From the NCBI RefSeq assembly GCF_017873715.1, contig NZ_JAGGKM010000001.1:558001-622000 (forward strand): DNA of 64,000 nucleotides. The letters are read 5' to 3'. Positions within the stretch are counted from its first letter, which is position 1. The number at the start of each line of letters is the position of its first letter. The notes under the pieces were generated by a model. The model had not been told where the DNA came from. It ran no database searches and saw only the letters and a program-made list of their open reading frames with translations. Positions 1 to 8,084 of the stretch are shown here, piece after piece. Both the position numbers and the translations under genes were made by a program. This DNA comes from Cytobacillus luteolus. Its GTDB lineage: Bacteria; Bacillota; Bacilli; Bacillales; Bacillaceae_L.

Positions 1-2
1 TA

Positions 3-1652
3 GGATTGTATTGGCCGTTAAATATTAATGAACTAGTCCTTCGTGTAAGTGATTTATCAACGATGGATATGTTTTTCGGAATTAGTGCCATTTTACTTGT
101 ACTTGAAGCAACCCGTCGTGCAGTAGGGTTACCGATTACCATTATTGCTGTTGTTTTCATGGCCTACGCGATGCTTGGTCCTTATATGCCAGGATTCTTG
201 AGCCATAGAGGATTAAGACTTGAGAAGCTTGTCCAAACGATGTTTTTTACAACAGAAGGGATACTTGGTACACCATTGGCCGTGTCATCAACATTTATTT
301 TCCTGTTCCTACTATTCGGAGCATTCTTAGTTAAAACAGGTGTAGGACAATATTTTAATGATTTGGCTGTTTCAATTGCTGGAAAAAGTGTGGGTGGTCC
401 AGCAAAAGTAGCAATATTCTCTAGTGCTTTGCAGGGAACTATTAGTGGAAGTTCAGTGGCAAACGTTGTAACTTCAGGGTCTTTTACGATTCCAATGATG
501 AAAAAGCTTGGATATCGTAAAGAATTTGCAGGGGCTGTTGAGGCTGCAGCTTCGACAGGTGGACAGTTAATGCCACCAATCATGGGAGCAGCTGCTTTTC
601 TAATGGTTGAATTTATCGGTAATGGTATAACGTATTGGGACATTGCCAAAGCAGCGGCAATACCCGCTGTATTATATTTTGCTGGTATATGGATCATGAC
701 TCACTTTGAAGCAAAACGAATTGGTTTGCGTGGTTTAACAAAAGAGGAAATGCCAGACCGTAAAGAAGTGTTGAAGAAGATTTATTTACTAGTACCTATT
801 TTAGCAGTAGTCGTTCTTTTAATGTCAGGTATGAGTGTAACAAGAGCAGCGCTTTGGGCAATTGTAGTTACGGTAGTAGTAAGTGCAATTAGGAAAGAAA
901 CACGAATTGGTCTTGTAGGAATCATCTCAGCATTAGTAGACGGTGCAAGAACAGCACTAGCTGTAGCGGCTGCAACCGCTGCTGCGGGTATGATTGTTGG
1001 AGTTGTTACGAAAACAGGATTAGGTTTGAAGCTTGCTAATGGGCTGTTAGATTTATCTGGAGGCTTAATTCTCCCTACATTATTCTTTACAATGGTAGCA
1101 GCAATTGTTCTAGGGATGGGTTCACCAACAACGGCGAACTATGTTATTACATCTACAATCGCAGCGCCAGCTATTATTTTACTAGGTGTTCCTGATCTGT
1201 CAGCACATTTATTCGTATTCTATTTCGGAATCGTAGCAGACGTTACTCCACCAGTAGCCTTAGCAGCTTTTGCAGCAGCAGGTGTATCAGGAGGAGAGCC
1301 GATACGGACCGGATTCCAGTCGGCAAGGCTTGCGATTGCAGCATTTATTATTCCATACATCTTTGTTTTATCTCCGGAGTTATTGATGATTGATACGACT
1401 GTTCCGCGTACACTTTGGGTAGTGGCAACATCTCTGATGGGAATGATTGCAATCGGAGCAGGGATGATTGGGTATTGGATGAGAAGTACTCACTGGATTG
1501 AACGGATTCTTGCAGTGGCCGCAGGGTTACTGTTGATTTACCCAGAAGGTTATAGTGATACAATTGGGCTAGTCATGTTTATTGGATTATTGGTGATGCA
1601 GTATGTTATCAAGAGAGAGAATCCACGTAAACCAGCGACTGCTAATTCATAA
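3..1652 (+). CDS. TRAP transporter permease, DctM-type large subunit (5' truncated by window)
   Basis: The reading frame is open to the window edge, so the true start lies upstream; about 549 residues are visible where fused TRAP (TAXI-type) permeases usually have 640-700. The protein is very hydrophobic, with at least ten membrane segments and the conserved DctM features GTISGSSVANVVTSG and STGGQLMPPIMGAAAF near visible residues 145-200, and GMGSPTTANYV with DVTPPVALAAFAAAG further on. By family knowledge it forms the membrane channel of a solute-binding-protein-dependent, ion-driven importer. The substrate cannot be read from the sequence, and the binding protein would be expected just upstream. 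A hairpin follows the stop codon. Confidence 0.92.
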   Translation, partial: GLYWPLNINELVLRVSDLSTMDMFFGISAILLVLEATRRAVGLPITIIAVVFMAYAMLGPYMPGFLSHRGLRLEKLVQTMFFTTEGILGTPLAVSSTFIFLFLLFGAFLVKTGVGQYFNDLAVSIAGKSVGGPAKVAIFSSALQGTISGSSVANVVTSGSFTIPMMKKLGYRKEFAGAVEAAASTGGQLMPPIMGAAAFLMVEFIGNGITYWDIAKAAAIPAVLYFAGIWIMTHFEAKRIGLRGLTKEEMPDRKEVLKKIYLLVPILAVVVLLMSGMSVTRAALWAIVVTVVVSAIRKETRIGLVGIISALVDGARTALAVAAATAAAGMIVGVVTKTGLGLKLANGLLDLSGGLILPTLFFTMVAAIVLGMGSPTTANYVITSTIAAPAIILLGVPDLSAHLFVFYFGIVADVTPPVALAAFAAAGVSGGEPIRTGFQSARLAIAAFIIPYIFVLSPELLMIDTTVPRTLWVVATSLMGMIAIGAGMIGYWMRSTHWIERILAVAAGLLLIYPEGYSDTIGLVMFIGLLVMQYVIKRENPRKPATANS

Positions 1653-1666
1653 GGTTCTAGTGGGAA

Positions 1667-1700
1667 GAACGTTTGGGCCTGAGGCTTGAACGTCTTTCTT
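1667..1700 (+). terminator. Probable intrinsic terminator of the TRAP permease gene
   Basis: An imperfect stem of about 11 bp with several G-U pairs (ACGTTTGGGCC against GGCTTGAACGT, loop TGA) is followed by a T-rich run, 15 bp after the stop codon. Confidence 0.55.
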
Positions 1701-1839
1701 TGTATTTTGGGTGCAGGGCTTAGATGGAAGCGGAACCAGAGGCCGTTATTTGGATAAAACAACTAGTTTTTCTAGTGTTAGCGTACTCAAATGTGCTTAT
1801 TTGCTAAAAATCATGTTTAAAAGAGGGGATTTTTGTGGA

Positions 1840-1925
1840 ATAAGGGTATCTGAGTCCGGAAAGCTAATAAATTCTAGTACTTTTGAGCAAATAGCGGAAT
1901 CTGAGTCCAGATTTAAGCGTCGAAG
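1840..1925. repeat. Two-copy intergenic repeat with 51-bp spacing
   Basis: The word ATCTGAGTCC occurs at 1848-1857 and 1899-1908, exactly 51 bp apart, with further partial similarity around it. It lies in a gene-poor stretch (1653-2022). An open frame of 75 codons crosses it, but it has no recognisable domain and no convincing ribosome binding site, so I do not call a gene. The 51-bp period recurs in other gaps of this window. Confidence 0.5.
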
Positions 1926-1970
1926 CATGTATTTATAAATTCCCCACTAATGCTTTACTAGATTTCACCT

Positions 1971-1999
1971 TTGACAATTTGATAAGTAGAAGCTATAAT
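1971..1999 (+). promoter_or_regulatory. Sigma-A promoter of tRNA-Val
   Basis: TTGACA at 1971-1976 and TATAAT at 1994-1999 are both perfect consensus hexamers separated by 17 bp, starting transcription shortly before the tRNA. Confidence 0.85.
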
Positions 2000-2022
2000 C
2001 CTGTTATACAATATTTAAGTAC

Positions 2023-2094
2023 GACTTGTTAGCTCAGTGGGAGAGCACTTCCTTGACAGGGAAGGGGTCGGGGGTTCAAGTCCCTCACAGGTCA
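2023..2094 (+). tRNA. tRNA-Val (anticodon GAC)
   Basis: A complete 72-nt cloverleaf can be drawn. The acceptor stem is GACTTGT/ACAGGTC with one G-U pair, the D arm GCTC/GAGC, the anticodon stem CTTCC/GGAAG with loop TTGACAG, and the T arm contains TTCAAGT. The anticodon GAC reads GUC/GUU valine codons. CCA is not encoded (the 3' end continues TTAG). It stands alone rather than in a tRNA cluster, with its own promoter and terminator. Confidence 0.93.
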
Positions 2095-2105
2095 TTAGAA
2101 CAGAG

Positions 2106-2137
2106 CCTTGGTAACTTTTGAGTTATCAAGGTTTTTT
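2106..2137 (+). terminator. Terminator of tRNA-Val
   Basis: Perfect 10-bp stem CCTTGGTAAC / GTTATCAAGG followed by six T. Confidence 0.88.
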
Positions 2138-2248
2138 ATTTGTGATTTGAATTACCATTGTATTAACGAGAGTGATATAGCCAATTAAGTGCTAAGTTTG
2201 TATAATACTTATATATTAAATAAATAATAAATATCCAGAGGTAAGCTC

Positions 2249-3700
2249 ATGATTATTAATAAACTACTAGAAAATAAAAGAATCAACTTTGAATCTATAT
2301 TTAACTATATAGAAGATATGGTTTTTATAATAAAAGTTGAGGAAAATGATGAATTTCGTGTTATAGAAGTAAATGAAGCTTATATTAAGGGTTCAGGGCT
2401 ACCGAAGGAAAAAATTTTAGATAAACGAATTGATGAAATTGTCTCCATAGAAGATGCGAAGAAAGTTGCTCAAAATTATAAAGAGGCAATAAGATTGAAT
2501 ACATCTCTAACCTATGAAGAGACAATGACTTTAAATGATATAGAAAGAACATTTGAAACGTCAATTGCTCCTGTTGTTGAGGATGATGCTGTATGTAATT
2601 TGATTATTGGAATTACTCGTGACATTACTAGACGGAAAAATATTGAAAATAAAATAATCCAAACAAAAGAAAAATTTCAAAAAGTTATCCATCATCAGCA
2701 AGGTATAGTTTTTTGTGTGGAGAAGGTAGAAGATGACTATATTTATAGCTTATTTGATGGGCAAGTTATTACCCAGTTTGAAGATCTTCAAGGGGAAGTT
2801 GTTGGAAAAAGACCACAAGATATCATTGATCATGCTTTAGCGAAAATAATCATAGAAAAGTATGATCATTGCTGGAATCAAAAGGAAAAAGTTGTGTTTG
2901 AAGAAGATGTAAATGGTTTTGTACTATTAACTGTTTTGAGCCCTGTTATTAAAAATGGAGAAACTTCAAGTATTATAGGCTCCACAATTGATATTAGTGA
3001 GAAGAGAAGAACAGAAGAAACGCTATTAAAAAAAGAAAAACTCTCTTTACTTGGAGAACTGTCTGCCGGAATTGGTCATGAAATTAGAAATCCCCTTACG
3101 ACCATCAAGGGGTTTTTGAAGATGATGAAAGAAGATCCTACTAATATTAAATCTGATTTTATTGATATAATTAATACGGAAGTGGAAAGTATCGACAGAA
3201 TAGCCGGTGAGCTTATGATGCTCGCCAAGCCACAAGCATTTCAAAAGAATCCATTTAATGTTGTATCACTACTTAACAATGTCATTTTTTTAATGGAATC
3301 ACAGGCATTTACACAAGGAGTGACGTTAGAATGTAGGGCATTTAAACCTATCATCTATATAAATGGAGATCAGAACCAAATAAAACAAGTGTTTTTCAAT
3401 TTAATAAAAAATTCTATAGAAGCAATGGAAACTAGTCTTAAAGGTAAAGTCCAAATAATTTGTGATCAAAATGAACATGAGGTAATTATTAAGGTAGTTG
3501 ATGAAGGCTGCGGTATTTCAAGTGAAAAATTAAAAACAATAGGAGAACCCTTTTATACAACTAAAACTAAGGGAAATGGTTTAGGGTTAATGATTACCCA
3601 ACGGATTATAAGAAATCACAATGGCTCAATACATTGTGAGAGTGAGGTTGGACAAGGGACAACTTTTACTATCACCTTTCCAGTATTTCATATAAATTAG
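2249..3700 (+). CDS. PAS-domain sensor histidine kinase, sporulation-kinase type
   Basis: This 483-residue soluble kinase has two PAS-like sensor regions (about residues 12-130 and 140-252), a HisKA dimerisation region with the phospho-acceptor His277 in GHEIRNP, and an ATPase domain with N box (QVFFNLIKNSIEAM), DEGCGIS and GNGLGLMI. There is no membrane segment, so it should sense a cytoplasmic signal. The architecture and the HEIRNPLTTIKGF motif resemble KinA/KinE-type kinases that feed the Spo0A phosphorelay, and it resembles the kinase at 49603-51477. No response regulator is adjacent, which is typical of orphan sporulation kinases. The ATG start has an AGAGGTAA ribosome site upstream. 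Confidence 0.9.
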   Translation: MIINKLLENKRINFESIFNYIEDMVFIIKVEENDEFRVIEVNEAYIKGSGLPKEKILDKRIDEIVSIEDAKKVAQNYKEAIRLNTSLTYEETMTLNDIERTFETSIAPVVEDDAVCNLIIGITRDITRRKNIENKIIQTKEKFQKVIHHQQGIVFCVEKVEDDYIYSLFDGQVITQFEDLQGEVVGKRPQDIIDHALAKIIIEKYDHCWNQKEKVVFEEDVNGFVLLTVLSPVIKNGETSSIIGSTIDISEKRRTEETLLKKEKLSLLGELSAGIGHEIRNPLTTIKGFLKMMKEDPTNIKSDFIDIINTEVESIDRIAGELMMLAKPQAFQKNPFNVVSLLNNVIFLMESQAFTQGVTLECRAFKPIIYINGDQNQIKQVFFNLIKNSIEAMETSLKGKVQIICDQNEHEVIIKVVDEGCGISSEKLKTIGEPFYTTKTKGNGLGLMITQRIIRNHNGSIHCESEVGQGTTFTITFPVFHIN

Positions 3701-3707
3701 TGTACCC

Positions 3708-3743
3708 AATCCCTTTCTAACCCAAGATAGGGATTGTTTTTTT
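3708..3743 (+). terminator. Terminator after the histidine kinase
   Basis: AATCCCT and AGGGATT form a stem followed by G and seven T. Confidence 0.75.
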
Positions 3744-3823
3744 GTAAAGACGATTGCTATATGGACCAATATATTATAAAATTAACCGTAATCATTACGA
3801 TTTATCCTTATGGAGGGAATTGG

Positions 3824-5008
3824 ATGTACGATTGGATTATAATAGGCGGGGGAATACACGGGTGCACAGTAGCATCATTTCTTATAAAGAATCAAAAAAC
3901 ATCGAATGATAAACTCCTTATCATCGATCCGTACAGTGAACCTATGTATCGGTGGAGAAGAAACACTAAATTAATCGGGATGGAGTATCTTCGTTCTCCT
4001 TCAGTTCATCAGATAGATGTTGACCCTTTTAGTTTACAAAAATATGCTCAAGAGAATAGCTTATCTTCAAGTGGGTTTTATGGACAGTATAAGCGTCCTG
4101 CATTAACACTATTTAATGAACATTGTGAAACAATTATAAATGAAGTTAATTTAAAGAACTCTTGGCACCAAGGTAAGGTATGTTCAGTAAAAAAAACAAA
4201 AGGAATATGGAAAGTTACTACTGAAAATGGCGAGGCTTTCCTTACAAAGAATATTGTCATTTCCATAAGTATTAACGACCAATTTAACATCCCAGATTGG
4301 GCTGCAGAAGTCAAAGCTAAACTGCCAAACCAACTGTATCATATTTTTGATGAGAACATGGATAAAGTAGAAGCATTAAAACCACCAATTGTAATAATAG
4401 GGGGCGGAATTACTGCAGCTCACCTTTCAATCAAACTAAGTAATCTATATCCAGGCCAAGTAACGTTAGTAAAGAGACATCCATTTCGAGTTCATGATTT
4501 TGATAGTGATCCTGGATGGCTTGGTCCGAAAAAATTGCGCATATTTTATAAAGTAGAGACGTATGAAGAGCGAAGGCAATCCATTAATACTGCAAGAAAT
4601 AAAGGGTCGATTCCTAAAGAAATTCTTCTAAAGTTAAAAAAGCTGAAAAGGGAGAGTAAGTTACGAATAGAAGATGGAGAAATACAGTCCGCAAAGATTA
4701 ATGAAGATAAAAACATTAGCCTTGTTATTGATATCCAAATGCTCACTGCCCAAACCATAGTATGTTCAACAGGCTTTGTACCCTCGTTGCCTAATCAACA
4801 ATGGCTTAAAGAGCTAATCGAGGAACATAAATTAAAATGTGCGACTTGTGGATATCCTATTATTAATCAATCCTTGGAATGGTGCTCCCATTTGTATGTA
4901 TCGGGTCCTTTAGCGGAGCTTGAAATAGGTCCAGTTTCTAGAAATATTTCTGGAGCACGAATGGCTGCGGAAAGAATAGTAAGTAGTTTGAATTATAAAA
5001 CGGAATGA
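3824..5008 (+). CDS. FAD/NAD(P)-binding oxidoreductase (flavin monooxygenase-like)
   Basis: The ATG at 3824 (394 residues) is preferred over the longer open frame from 3734 because GGAGGG lies 6-12 bp upstream of it and because the first residues then form the dinucleotide fold itself, YDWIIIGGGIHGCTVASF. A second Rossmann signature, IVIIGGGITAAHL, appears near residue 190, and CSTGFVPSLP near 340 matches the ATG-type motif of flavin-dependent monooxygenases. Two nucleotide-binding folds suggest FAD plus NADPH chemistry, as in ornithine/lysine N-hydroxylase relatives. The substrate is unknown. It is monocistronic, between the kinase terminator and the convergent reductase gene. Confidence 0.8.
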   Translation: MYDWIIIGGGIHGCTVASFLIKNQKTSNDKLLIIDPYSEPMYRWRRNTKLIGMEYLRSPSVHQIDVDPFSLQKYAQENSLSSSGFYGQYKRPALTLFNEHCETIINEVNLKNSWHQGKVCSVKKTKGIWKVTTENGEAFLTKNIVISISINDQFNIPDWAAEVKAKLPNQLYHIFDENMDKVEALKPPIVIIGGGITAAHLSIKLSNLYPGQVTLVKRHPFRVHDFDSDPGWLGPKKLRIFYKVETYEERRQSINTARNKGSIPKEILLKLKKLKRESKLRIEDGEIQSAKINEDKNISLVIDIQMLTAQTIVCSTGFVPSLPNQQWLKELIEEHKLKCATCGYPIINQSLEWCSHLYVSGPLAELEIGPVSRNISGARMAAERIVSSLNYKTE

Positions 5009-5041
5009 TAGTGATTTTTAGGGTATCTCCATAGAAGAAAG

Positions 5042-5070
5042 CCCGTCTATCTCACGAGTAGATGGACGGG
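5042..5070 (-). terminator. Terminator of the CoA-disulfide reductase gene
   Basis: Stem CCCGTCTATCT / AGATGGACGGG with a 7-nt loop. On the minus strand the stem is followed by a T-rich stretch, so it ends the leftward gene. Confidence 0.75.
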
Positions 5071-5084
5071 AAATTATCAAAAAA

Positions 5085-6728
5085 TTATTTAACAGATGAA
5101 TAAGTTTTCCAACCACCATCAAGGTTGATTGCCTTATACCCATGTCCTTTAAGAATCCGAGTCGCAAGATATCCTCTAAGTCCAACCTGACATGATAAGT
5201 AAATTGTTTTGCCCTTTGGTAATTCCTCAAGACGTTCACGAATATCTCCAAGCGGGATATTGATTGAACCTTCGATAAATCCATTGTCTCTTTCATGAGG
5301 CTCACGAACATCGATTAATAGGCCACCGTTTGCTACTATTTCATCAATTTCGTGCCATTGAACAGTTTCGATCTCTTCGTCAATCATATTAGCTGCCACA
5401 TAACCAGCCATATTAACCGGATCTTTTGCTGAAGAGTAAGGTGGTGCGTATGCTAACTCTAATTCAGTTAATTCAAAAATTGTTAATCCGCCTTTTATCG
5501 CTGTTGCAATGACATCAATACGCTTATCAACACCATCAGCTCCAACTGCCTGTGCACCAAATAGTTTACCTGTTGAATAATCAAATAATAATTTCAATGC
5601 AATAGGATGAGCACCAGGATAATAGCCTGCATGTGATGCTGGGTGAATATGAATCGCTTTATAATCAACACCTAGCTGTTTTAGTACTTTTTCGTTATTA
5701 CCAGTTGTAGCAACAGTTAAATCAAATACTTTTGCAATACCTGTACCTAGTGTACCTTTATAAGTTTCTTTTTTTCCATAGATGTTATTTGCTACAATAC
5801 GTCCTTGACGATTTGCAGGACCAGCCAATGGTATCATTGCAGCATTTCCATTCATATAGTCAATAACTTCAATTGCATCCCCAAGGGCAAAAATATCCTG
5901 ATCATTTGTTTGTAGATATTCATTTACTTGAATGCCTCCTCTTGCCCCAACACTAAGACCTGCATCAATAGCCAATGTATTTTCAGGACTTACTCCAATA
6001 GAAAGAATAATCAAATCTGTATTGATTTCTTTTCCACTAAATAATGTAATCTTTTTTCCCTTTTCCTCAAGAGACTTAACACCATCTTCTAATATAAGAG
6101 TTACTTCTTTATCAACTAGATGCTTATGAACAATAGCTGCCATTTCAATATCTAATGGAGCCATAACTTGATTAGCCATTTCAACAAGTGTAACCTTCAC
6201 ACCACGGTCAGCTAGGTTCTCGGCCATTTCTAATCCGATGAAGCCCCCACCTACAACCACCGCTTCAGATGGTTTTTGGTCATCCACATAGCCTTTAATT
6301 TTATCTGTGTCTAGAATGTTACGCAGTGTGAATACATTATCAGCTTCGTTCAAACCAGGAATAGGTGGGACGATTGGCTTTGCACCTGGTGATAAAACTA
6401 ATACATCATAGCTTTCTTCATATATTTCGTCTGTAGTAAGATTTTTAACTGTAACTGTTTTTGTGTCACGGTTGATCTGTGTCACTTCACTTAAATTGCG
6501 AATATCTAGGTTAAACTTTTTGCTCATTCCTTCTACAGTTTGAACTAAAAGCTTGTCACGGCTTTTGATTGTTTCACCAATATAATAAGGTAGGCCACAG
6601 TTTGCAAAAGAAATGTGTTCTCCTTTTTCAAACATAACGATTGTTGATGTTTCATCTAATCTTCTTAATCTTGCTGCTGTAGTTGCTCCACCAGCTACTC
6701 CACCTATAACAACTATCTTCTTGTTCAT
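5085..6728 (-). CDS. cdr: CoA-disulfide/persulfide reductase with C-terminal rhodanese domain
   Basis: This 547-residue flavoprotein belongs to the pyridine nucleotide-disulfide family: N-terminal FAD fold (IVVIGGVAGGATTAARLRR), single redox cysteine Cys44 in FANCGLPYYIG, NAD fold (VVGGGFIGLEMAENL) and dimerisation domain. The last ~100 residues are a rhodanese domain with Cys513 in LSCQVGLRG. The fused CoADR-rhodanese type reduces CoA disulfide and CoA or polysulfide persulfides with NAD(P)H, giving sulfide and free thiol in the cytoplasm. Its position opposite a CstR-controlled sulfur locus, with a CstR-type operator at 6762-6777, supports a persulfide-reducing role. The start is set by ATG at 6728 with GGAG a few bases upstream on the minus strand. 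Confidence 0.93.
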   Translation of the reverse strand: MNKKIVVIGGVAGGATTAARLRRLDETSTIVMFEKGEHISFANCGLPYYIGETIKSRDKLLVQTVEGMSKKFNLDIRNLSEVTQINRDTKTVTVKNLTTDEIYEESYDVLVLSPGAKPIVPPIPGLNEADNVFTLRNILDTDKIKGYVDDQKPSEAVVVGGGFIGLEMAENLADRGVKVTLVEMANQVMAPLDIEMAAIVHKHLVDKEVTLILEDGVKSLEEKGKKITLFSGKEINTDLIILSIGVSPENTLAIDAGLSVGARGGIQVNEYLQTNDQDIFALGDAIEVIDYMNGNAAMIPLAGPANRQGRIVANNIYGKKETYKGTLGTGIAKVFDLTVATTGNNEKVLKQLGVDYKAIHIHPASHAGYYPGAHPIALKLLFDYSTGKLFGAQAVGADGVDKRIDVIATAIKGGLTIFELTELELAYAPPYSSAKDPVNMAGYVAANMIDEEIETVQWHEIDEIVANGGLLIDVREPHERDNGFIEGSINIPLGDIRERLEELPKGKTIYLSCQVGLRGYLATRILKGHGYKAINLDGGWKTYSSVK

Positions 6729-6761
6729 TACATATCACTCCAATTTAATAATGTTATACCA

Positions 6762-6777
6762 ATACCCCTACACGTAT
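6762..6777. promoter_or_regulatory. CstR-type operator upstream of cdr
   Basis: ATACCCCTACACGTAT matches the ATACC-N6-GGTAT pattern found six more times across the locus, with one mismatch in the right half. It lies 34-49 bp upstream of the cdr start codon, where it could cover the leftward promoter. Assignment to CstR is inferred from the shared motif and the cstR gene at 8071. Confidence 0.7.
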
Positions 6778-6802
6778 ATTAACTGATTATCAAAAAAGAA
6801 GA

Positions 6803-6818
6803 TGTGACAAATATCACA
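6803..6818. promoter_or_regulatory. FNR/CRP-type palindrome between cdr and the DUF302 gene
   Basis: TGTGACAAATATCACA is a perfect TGTGA-N6-TCACA dyad, the consensus recognised by Bacillus Fnr and related CRP-family regulators. It lies in the 183-bp divergent gap, 94 bp upstream of the DUF302 start, and suggests oxygen-dependent control of one or both genes. Confidence 0.65.
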
Positions 6819-6911
6819 TAACAACTTTTAAAATAGTAATTGTGTTTCATTGAATCGAAATTGAGTTTGGATGAATAATAACAAATAATGAAATAGAGAA
6901 GGGGTTTTATA

Positions 6912-7295
6912 ATGTTTGACTACACTGTTAATACAAATAGAAATATTGAAGAAGCAATTGAAAGTTTGGAAGTAACTTTAAAAGAGGAGCAATTTGGAGT
7001 GCTATGGAAATTTGATATAAAAGAAAAACTCCATGAAAAGGGGTTAGAGTTTAATAAAGAATTTAGAGTGCTAGAAGTTTGTAATCCAATCGAGGCCCAA
7101 CGGGTTCTAAATGAAAATGAATTAGCTGGTTATTTTCTGCCATGTAAAATCGTTGTCTACACTAGCGAAGGCCAAACAAAAATCGGTATGCCAAAGCCAA
7201 CCTCACTTATAAGTATGTTGAATGATGAAAAGATGAAGGAATTTGCAAAAGATATTGAAGATCGACTTATAAATTGCATTAATAAAAGTGTGTAA
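6912..7295 (+). CDS. DUF302 domain protein
   Basis: This 127-residue protein has the DUF302 layout: an N-terminal strand-helix (TVNTNRNIEEAIESLEVTL), the central LEVCNPIEAQRVL segment, and LPCKIVVYTSEGQTKIGMPKPT. The family has no established activity but recurs beside sulfur-oxidation and thiol-stress genes. A Cys pair (in EVCNP and LPCKI) is retained. The start ATG has GAAGGGG upstream. The adjacent FNR-like palindrome and the CstR-type operator in the shared divergent region make it a likely member of the sulfur-stress locus. Confidence 0.85.
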   Translation: MFDYTVNTNRNIEEAIESLEVTLKEEQFGVLWKFDIKEKLHEKGLEFNKEFRVLEVCNPIEAQRVLNENELAGYFLPCKIVVYTSEGQTKIGMPKPTSLISMLNDEKMKEFAKDIEDRLINCINKSV

Positions 7296-7342
7296 TTTAC
7301 AAGGAAAGAATCCTTTATTAGAAGTTAGAGGAGTCTTTCCAG

Positions 7343-7369
7343 TTGACTATATACCCGTACAGGTATAAC
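7343..7369 (+). promoter_or_regulatory. Promoter with embedded CstR-type operator (short transcript)
   Basis: TTGACT at 7343-7348 is followed by the operator ATACCCGTACAGGTAT at 7351-7366 and a TATAAC-like -10 at 7364-7369 (short 15-bp spacing). Both half-sites ATACC and GGTAT are perfect. The downstream transcript would hold only a 13-codon frame before a hairpin at 7469. Confidence 0.7.
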
Positions 7370-7411
7370 ATGGAGCTATCATACTTCAATTTTATTCTGG
7401 TGGGTGAAGAA

Positions 7412-7453
7412 ATGAAAGATAATAAGCAAGATCATTGTGTAACAAGTTCCTGA
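7412..7453 (+). CDS. Possible 13-residue leader peptide or small protein
   Basis: ATG at 7412 follows GGTGGGTGAAGAA, a fair ribosome site, and encodes MKDNKQDHCVTSS before TGA. It is too short for recognisable homology. It holds one cysteine and lies alone between a CstR-type promoter and a terminator-like hairpin. It could be a leader peptide, a remnant of a decayed gene, or chance. Confidence 0.3.
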   Translation: MKDNKQDHCVTSS

Positions 7454-7468
7454 GGTTTGAATAGGAAA

Positions 7469-7513
7469 AACACCAGTAAAAGGTTTCTACCTCCAATATG
7501 ACCTGGTGTTTTT
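7469..7513 (+). terminator. Terminator-like hairpin after the 13-codon frame
   Basis: AACACCAG (7469-7476) pairs with CTGGTGTT (7503-7510), with an inner AGGT/ACCT stem, followed by T. It would end a transcript of roughly 130-150 nt from the 7343 promoter. Confidence 0.6.
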
Positions 7514-7582
7514 ATTTGGCTCCTGGTAGGAGTCATTGTCTTATTTCAAAAGTTATTCTAACTAATTAATATTACTCGCATT

Positions 7583-7616
7583 GAACCTCATTGTCTTCGG
7601 TTTAGAGGTTCTTTTT
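7583..7616 (+). terminator. Terminator-like hairpin upstream of the rhodanese-cstR promoter
   Basis: GAACCTC pairs with GAGGTTC and five T follow. It insulates the next promoter. The rest of the gap 7296-7703 shows only the elements listed here. Confidence 0.6.
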
Positions 7617-7628
7617 AATGTGAAGGTG

Positions 7629-7657
7629 TTGACAAAATACCTAATGGGGTATATTAT
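7629..7657 (+). promoter_or_regulatory. Promoter of rhodanese-cstR with CstR-type operator in the spacer
   Basis: TTGACA (7629-7634) and TATTAT (7652-7657) are separated by 17 bp. The operator ATACCTAATGGGGTAT (7637-7652) fills the spacer, so bound repressor would exclude RNA polymerase. This predicts autoregulation of cstR. Confidence 0.8.
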
Positions 7658-7703
7658 AACGTTTGTCAGCTAATTTCAAAAGAGCTGACTCAGGAGGATA
7701 TGT

Positions 7704-8084
7704 ATGTTTTTATTGCTCATCATAATAATAACTTTACTCTTTATTTCTACTTTTAAAAGATATGTTCCTGTTAAGGACGTTAAATGTATAAGTTTGTTTA
7801 GTCATTGCCAACTAGATAATGCCGTACTGGTTGATGTAAGAGACTATAATGAGTCATCAAAAGATCAGATTCATGAGTCGATTAATATACCAATCGCTTA
7901 TCTAGACCGATATTTCCGTGAGGTTCCAGAAAACAAAGATATTATCATCGTTGCCTCAAATAAACTTGAAAGAAATATGAGTATTCGTTTCTTTAGAAAG
8001 TCTGGTTACAAGGTGGTTGGCTATCTGTTAATGACTGAACGAAAAAAATCGAAAATGAAGGAGGATGTCTATGGAGTACACTGA
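7704..8084 (+). CDS. Membrane-anchored rhodanese-like protein lacking the catalytic cysteine
   Basis: This 126-residue protein has an N-terminal hydrophobic helix (residues 1-16) followed by a rhodanese fold (VLVDVRDYNESSKDQIHESINIPIAYLD). At the active loop the sequence is IIIVASNKLERN, where active relatives in this locus have VVICQSGMRSN: the nucleophilic Cys is Ala84 and the loop arginine is shifted. It therefore probably cannot carry persulfide. It shares the repressible promoter with cstR, whose start codon lies inside its 3' end. A GGAGG site precedes ATG 7704. Confidence 0.85.
   Translation: MFLLLIIIITLLFISTFKRYVPVKDVKCISLFSHCQLDNAVLVDVRDYNESSKDQIHESINIPIAYLDRYFREVPENKDIIIVASNKLERNMSIRFFRKSGYKVVGYLLMTERKKSKMKEDVYGVH

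Noticed and set aside
182-697. 171-codon minus-strand frame
   Set aside because: It is antisense to the conserved TRAP permease and has no family resemblance.
1711-1938. 75-codon gene upstream of tRNA-Val
   Set aside because: No domain, weak start context, and it covers a two-copy 51-bp repeat.
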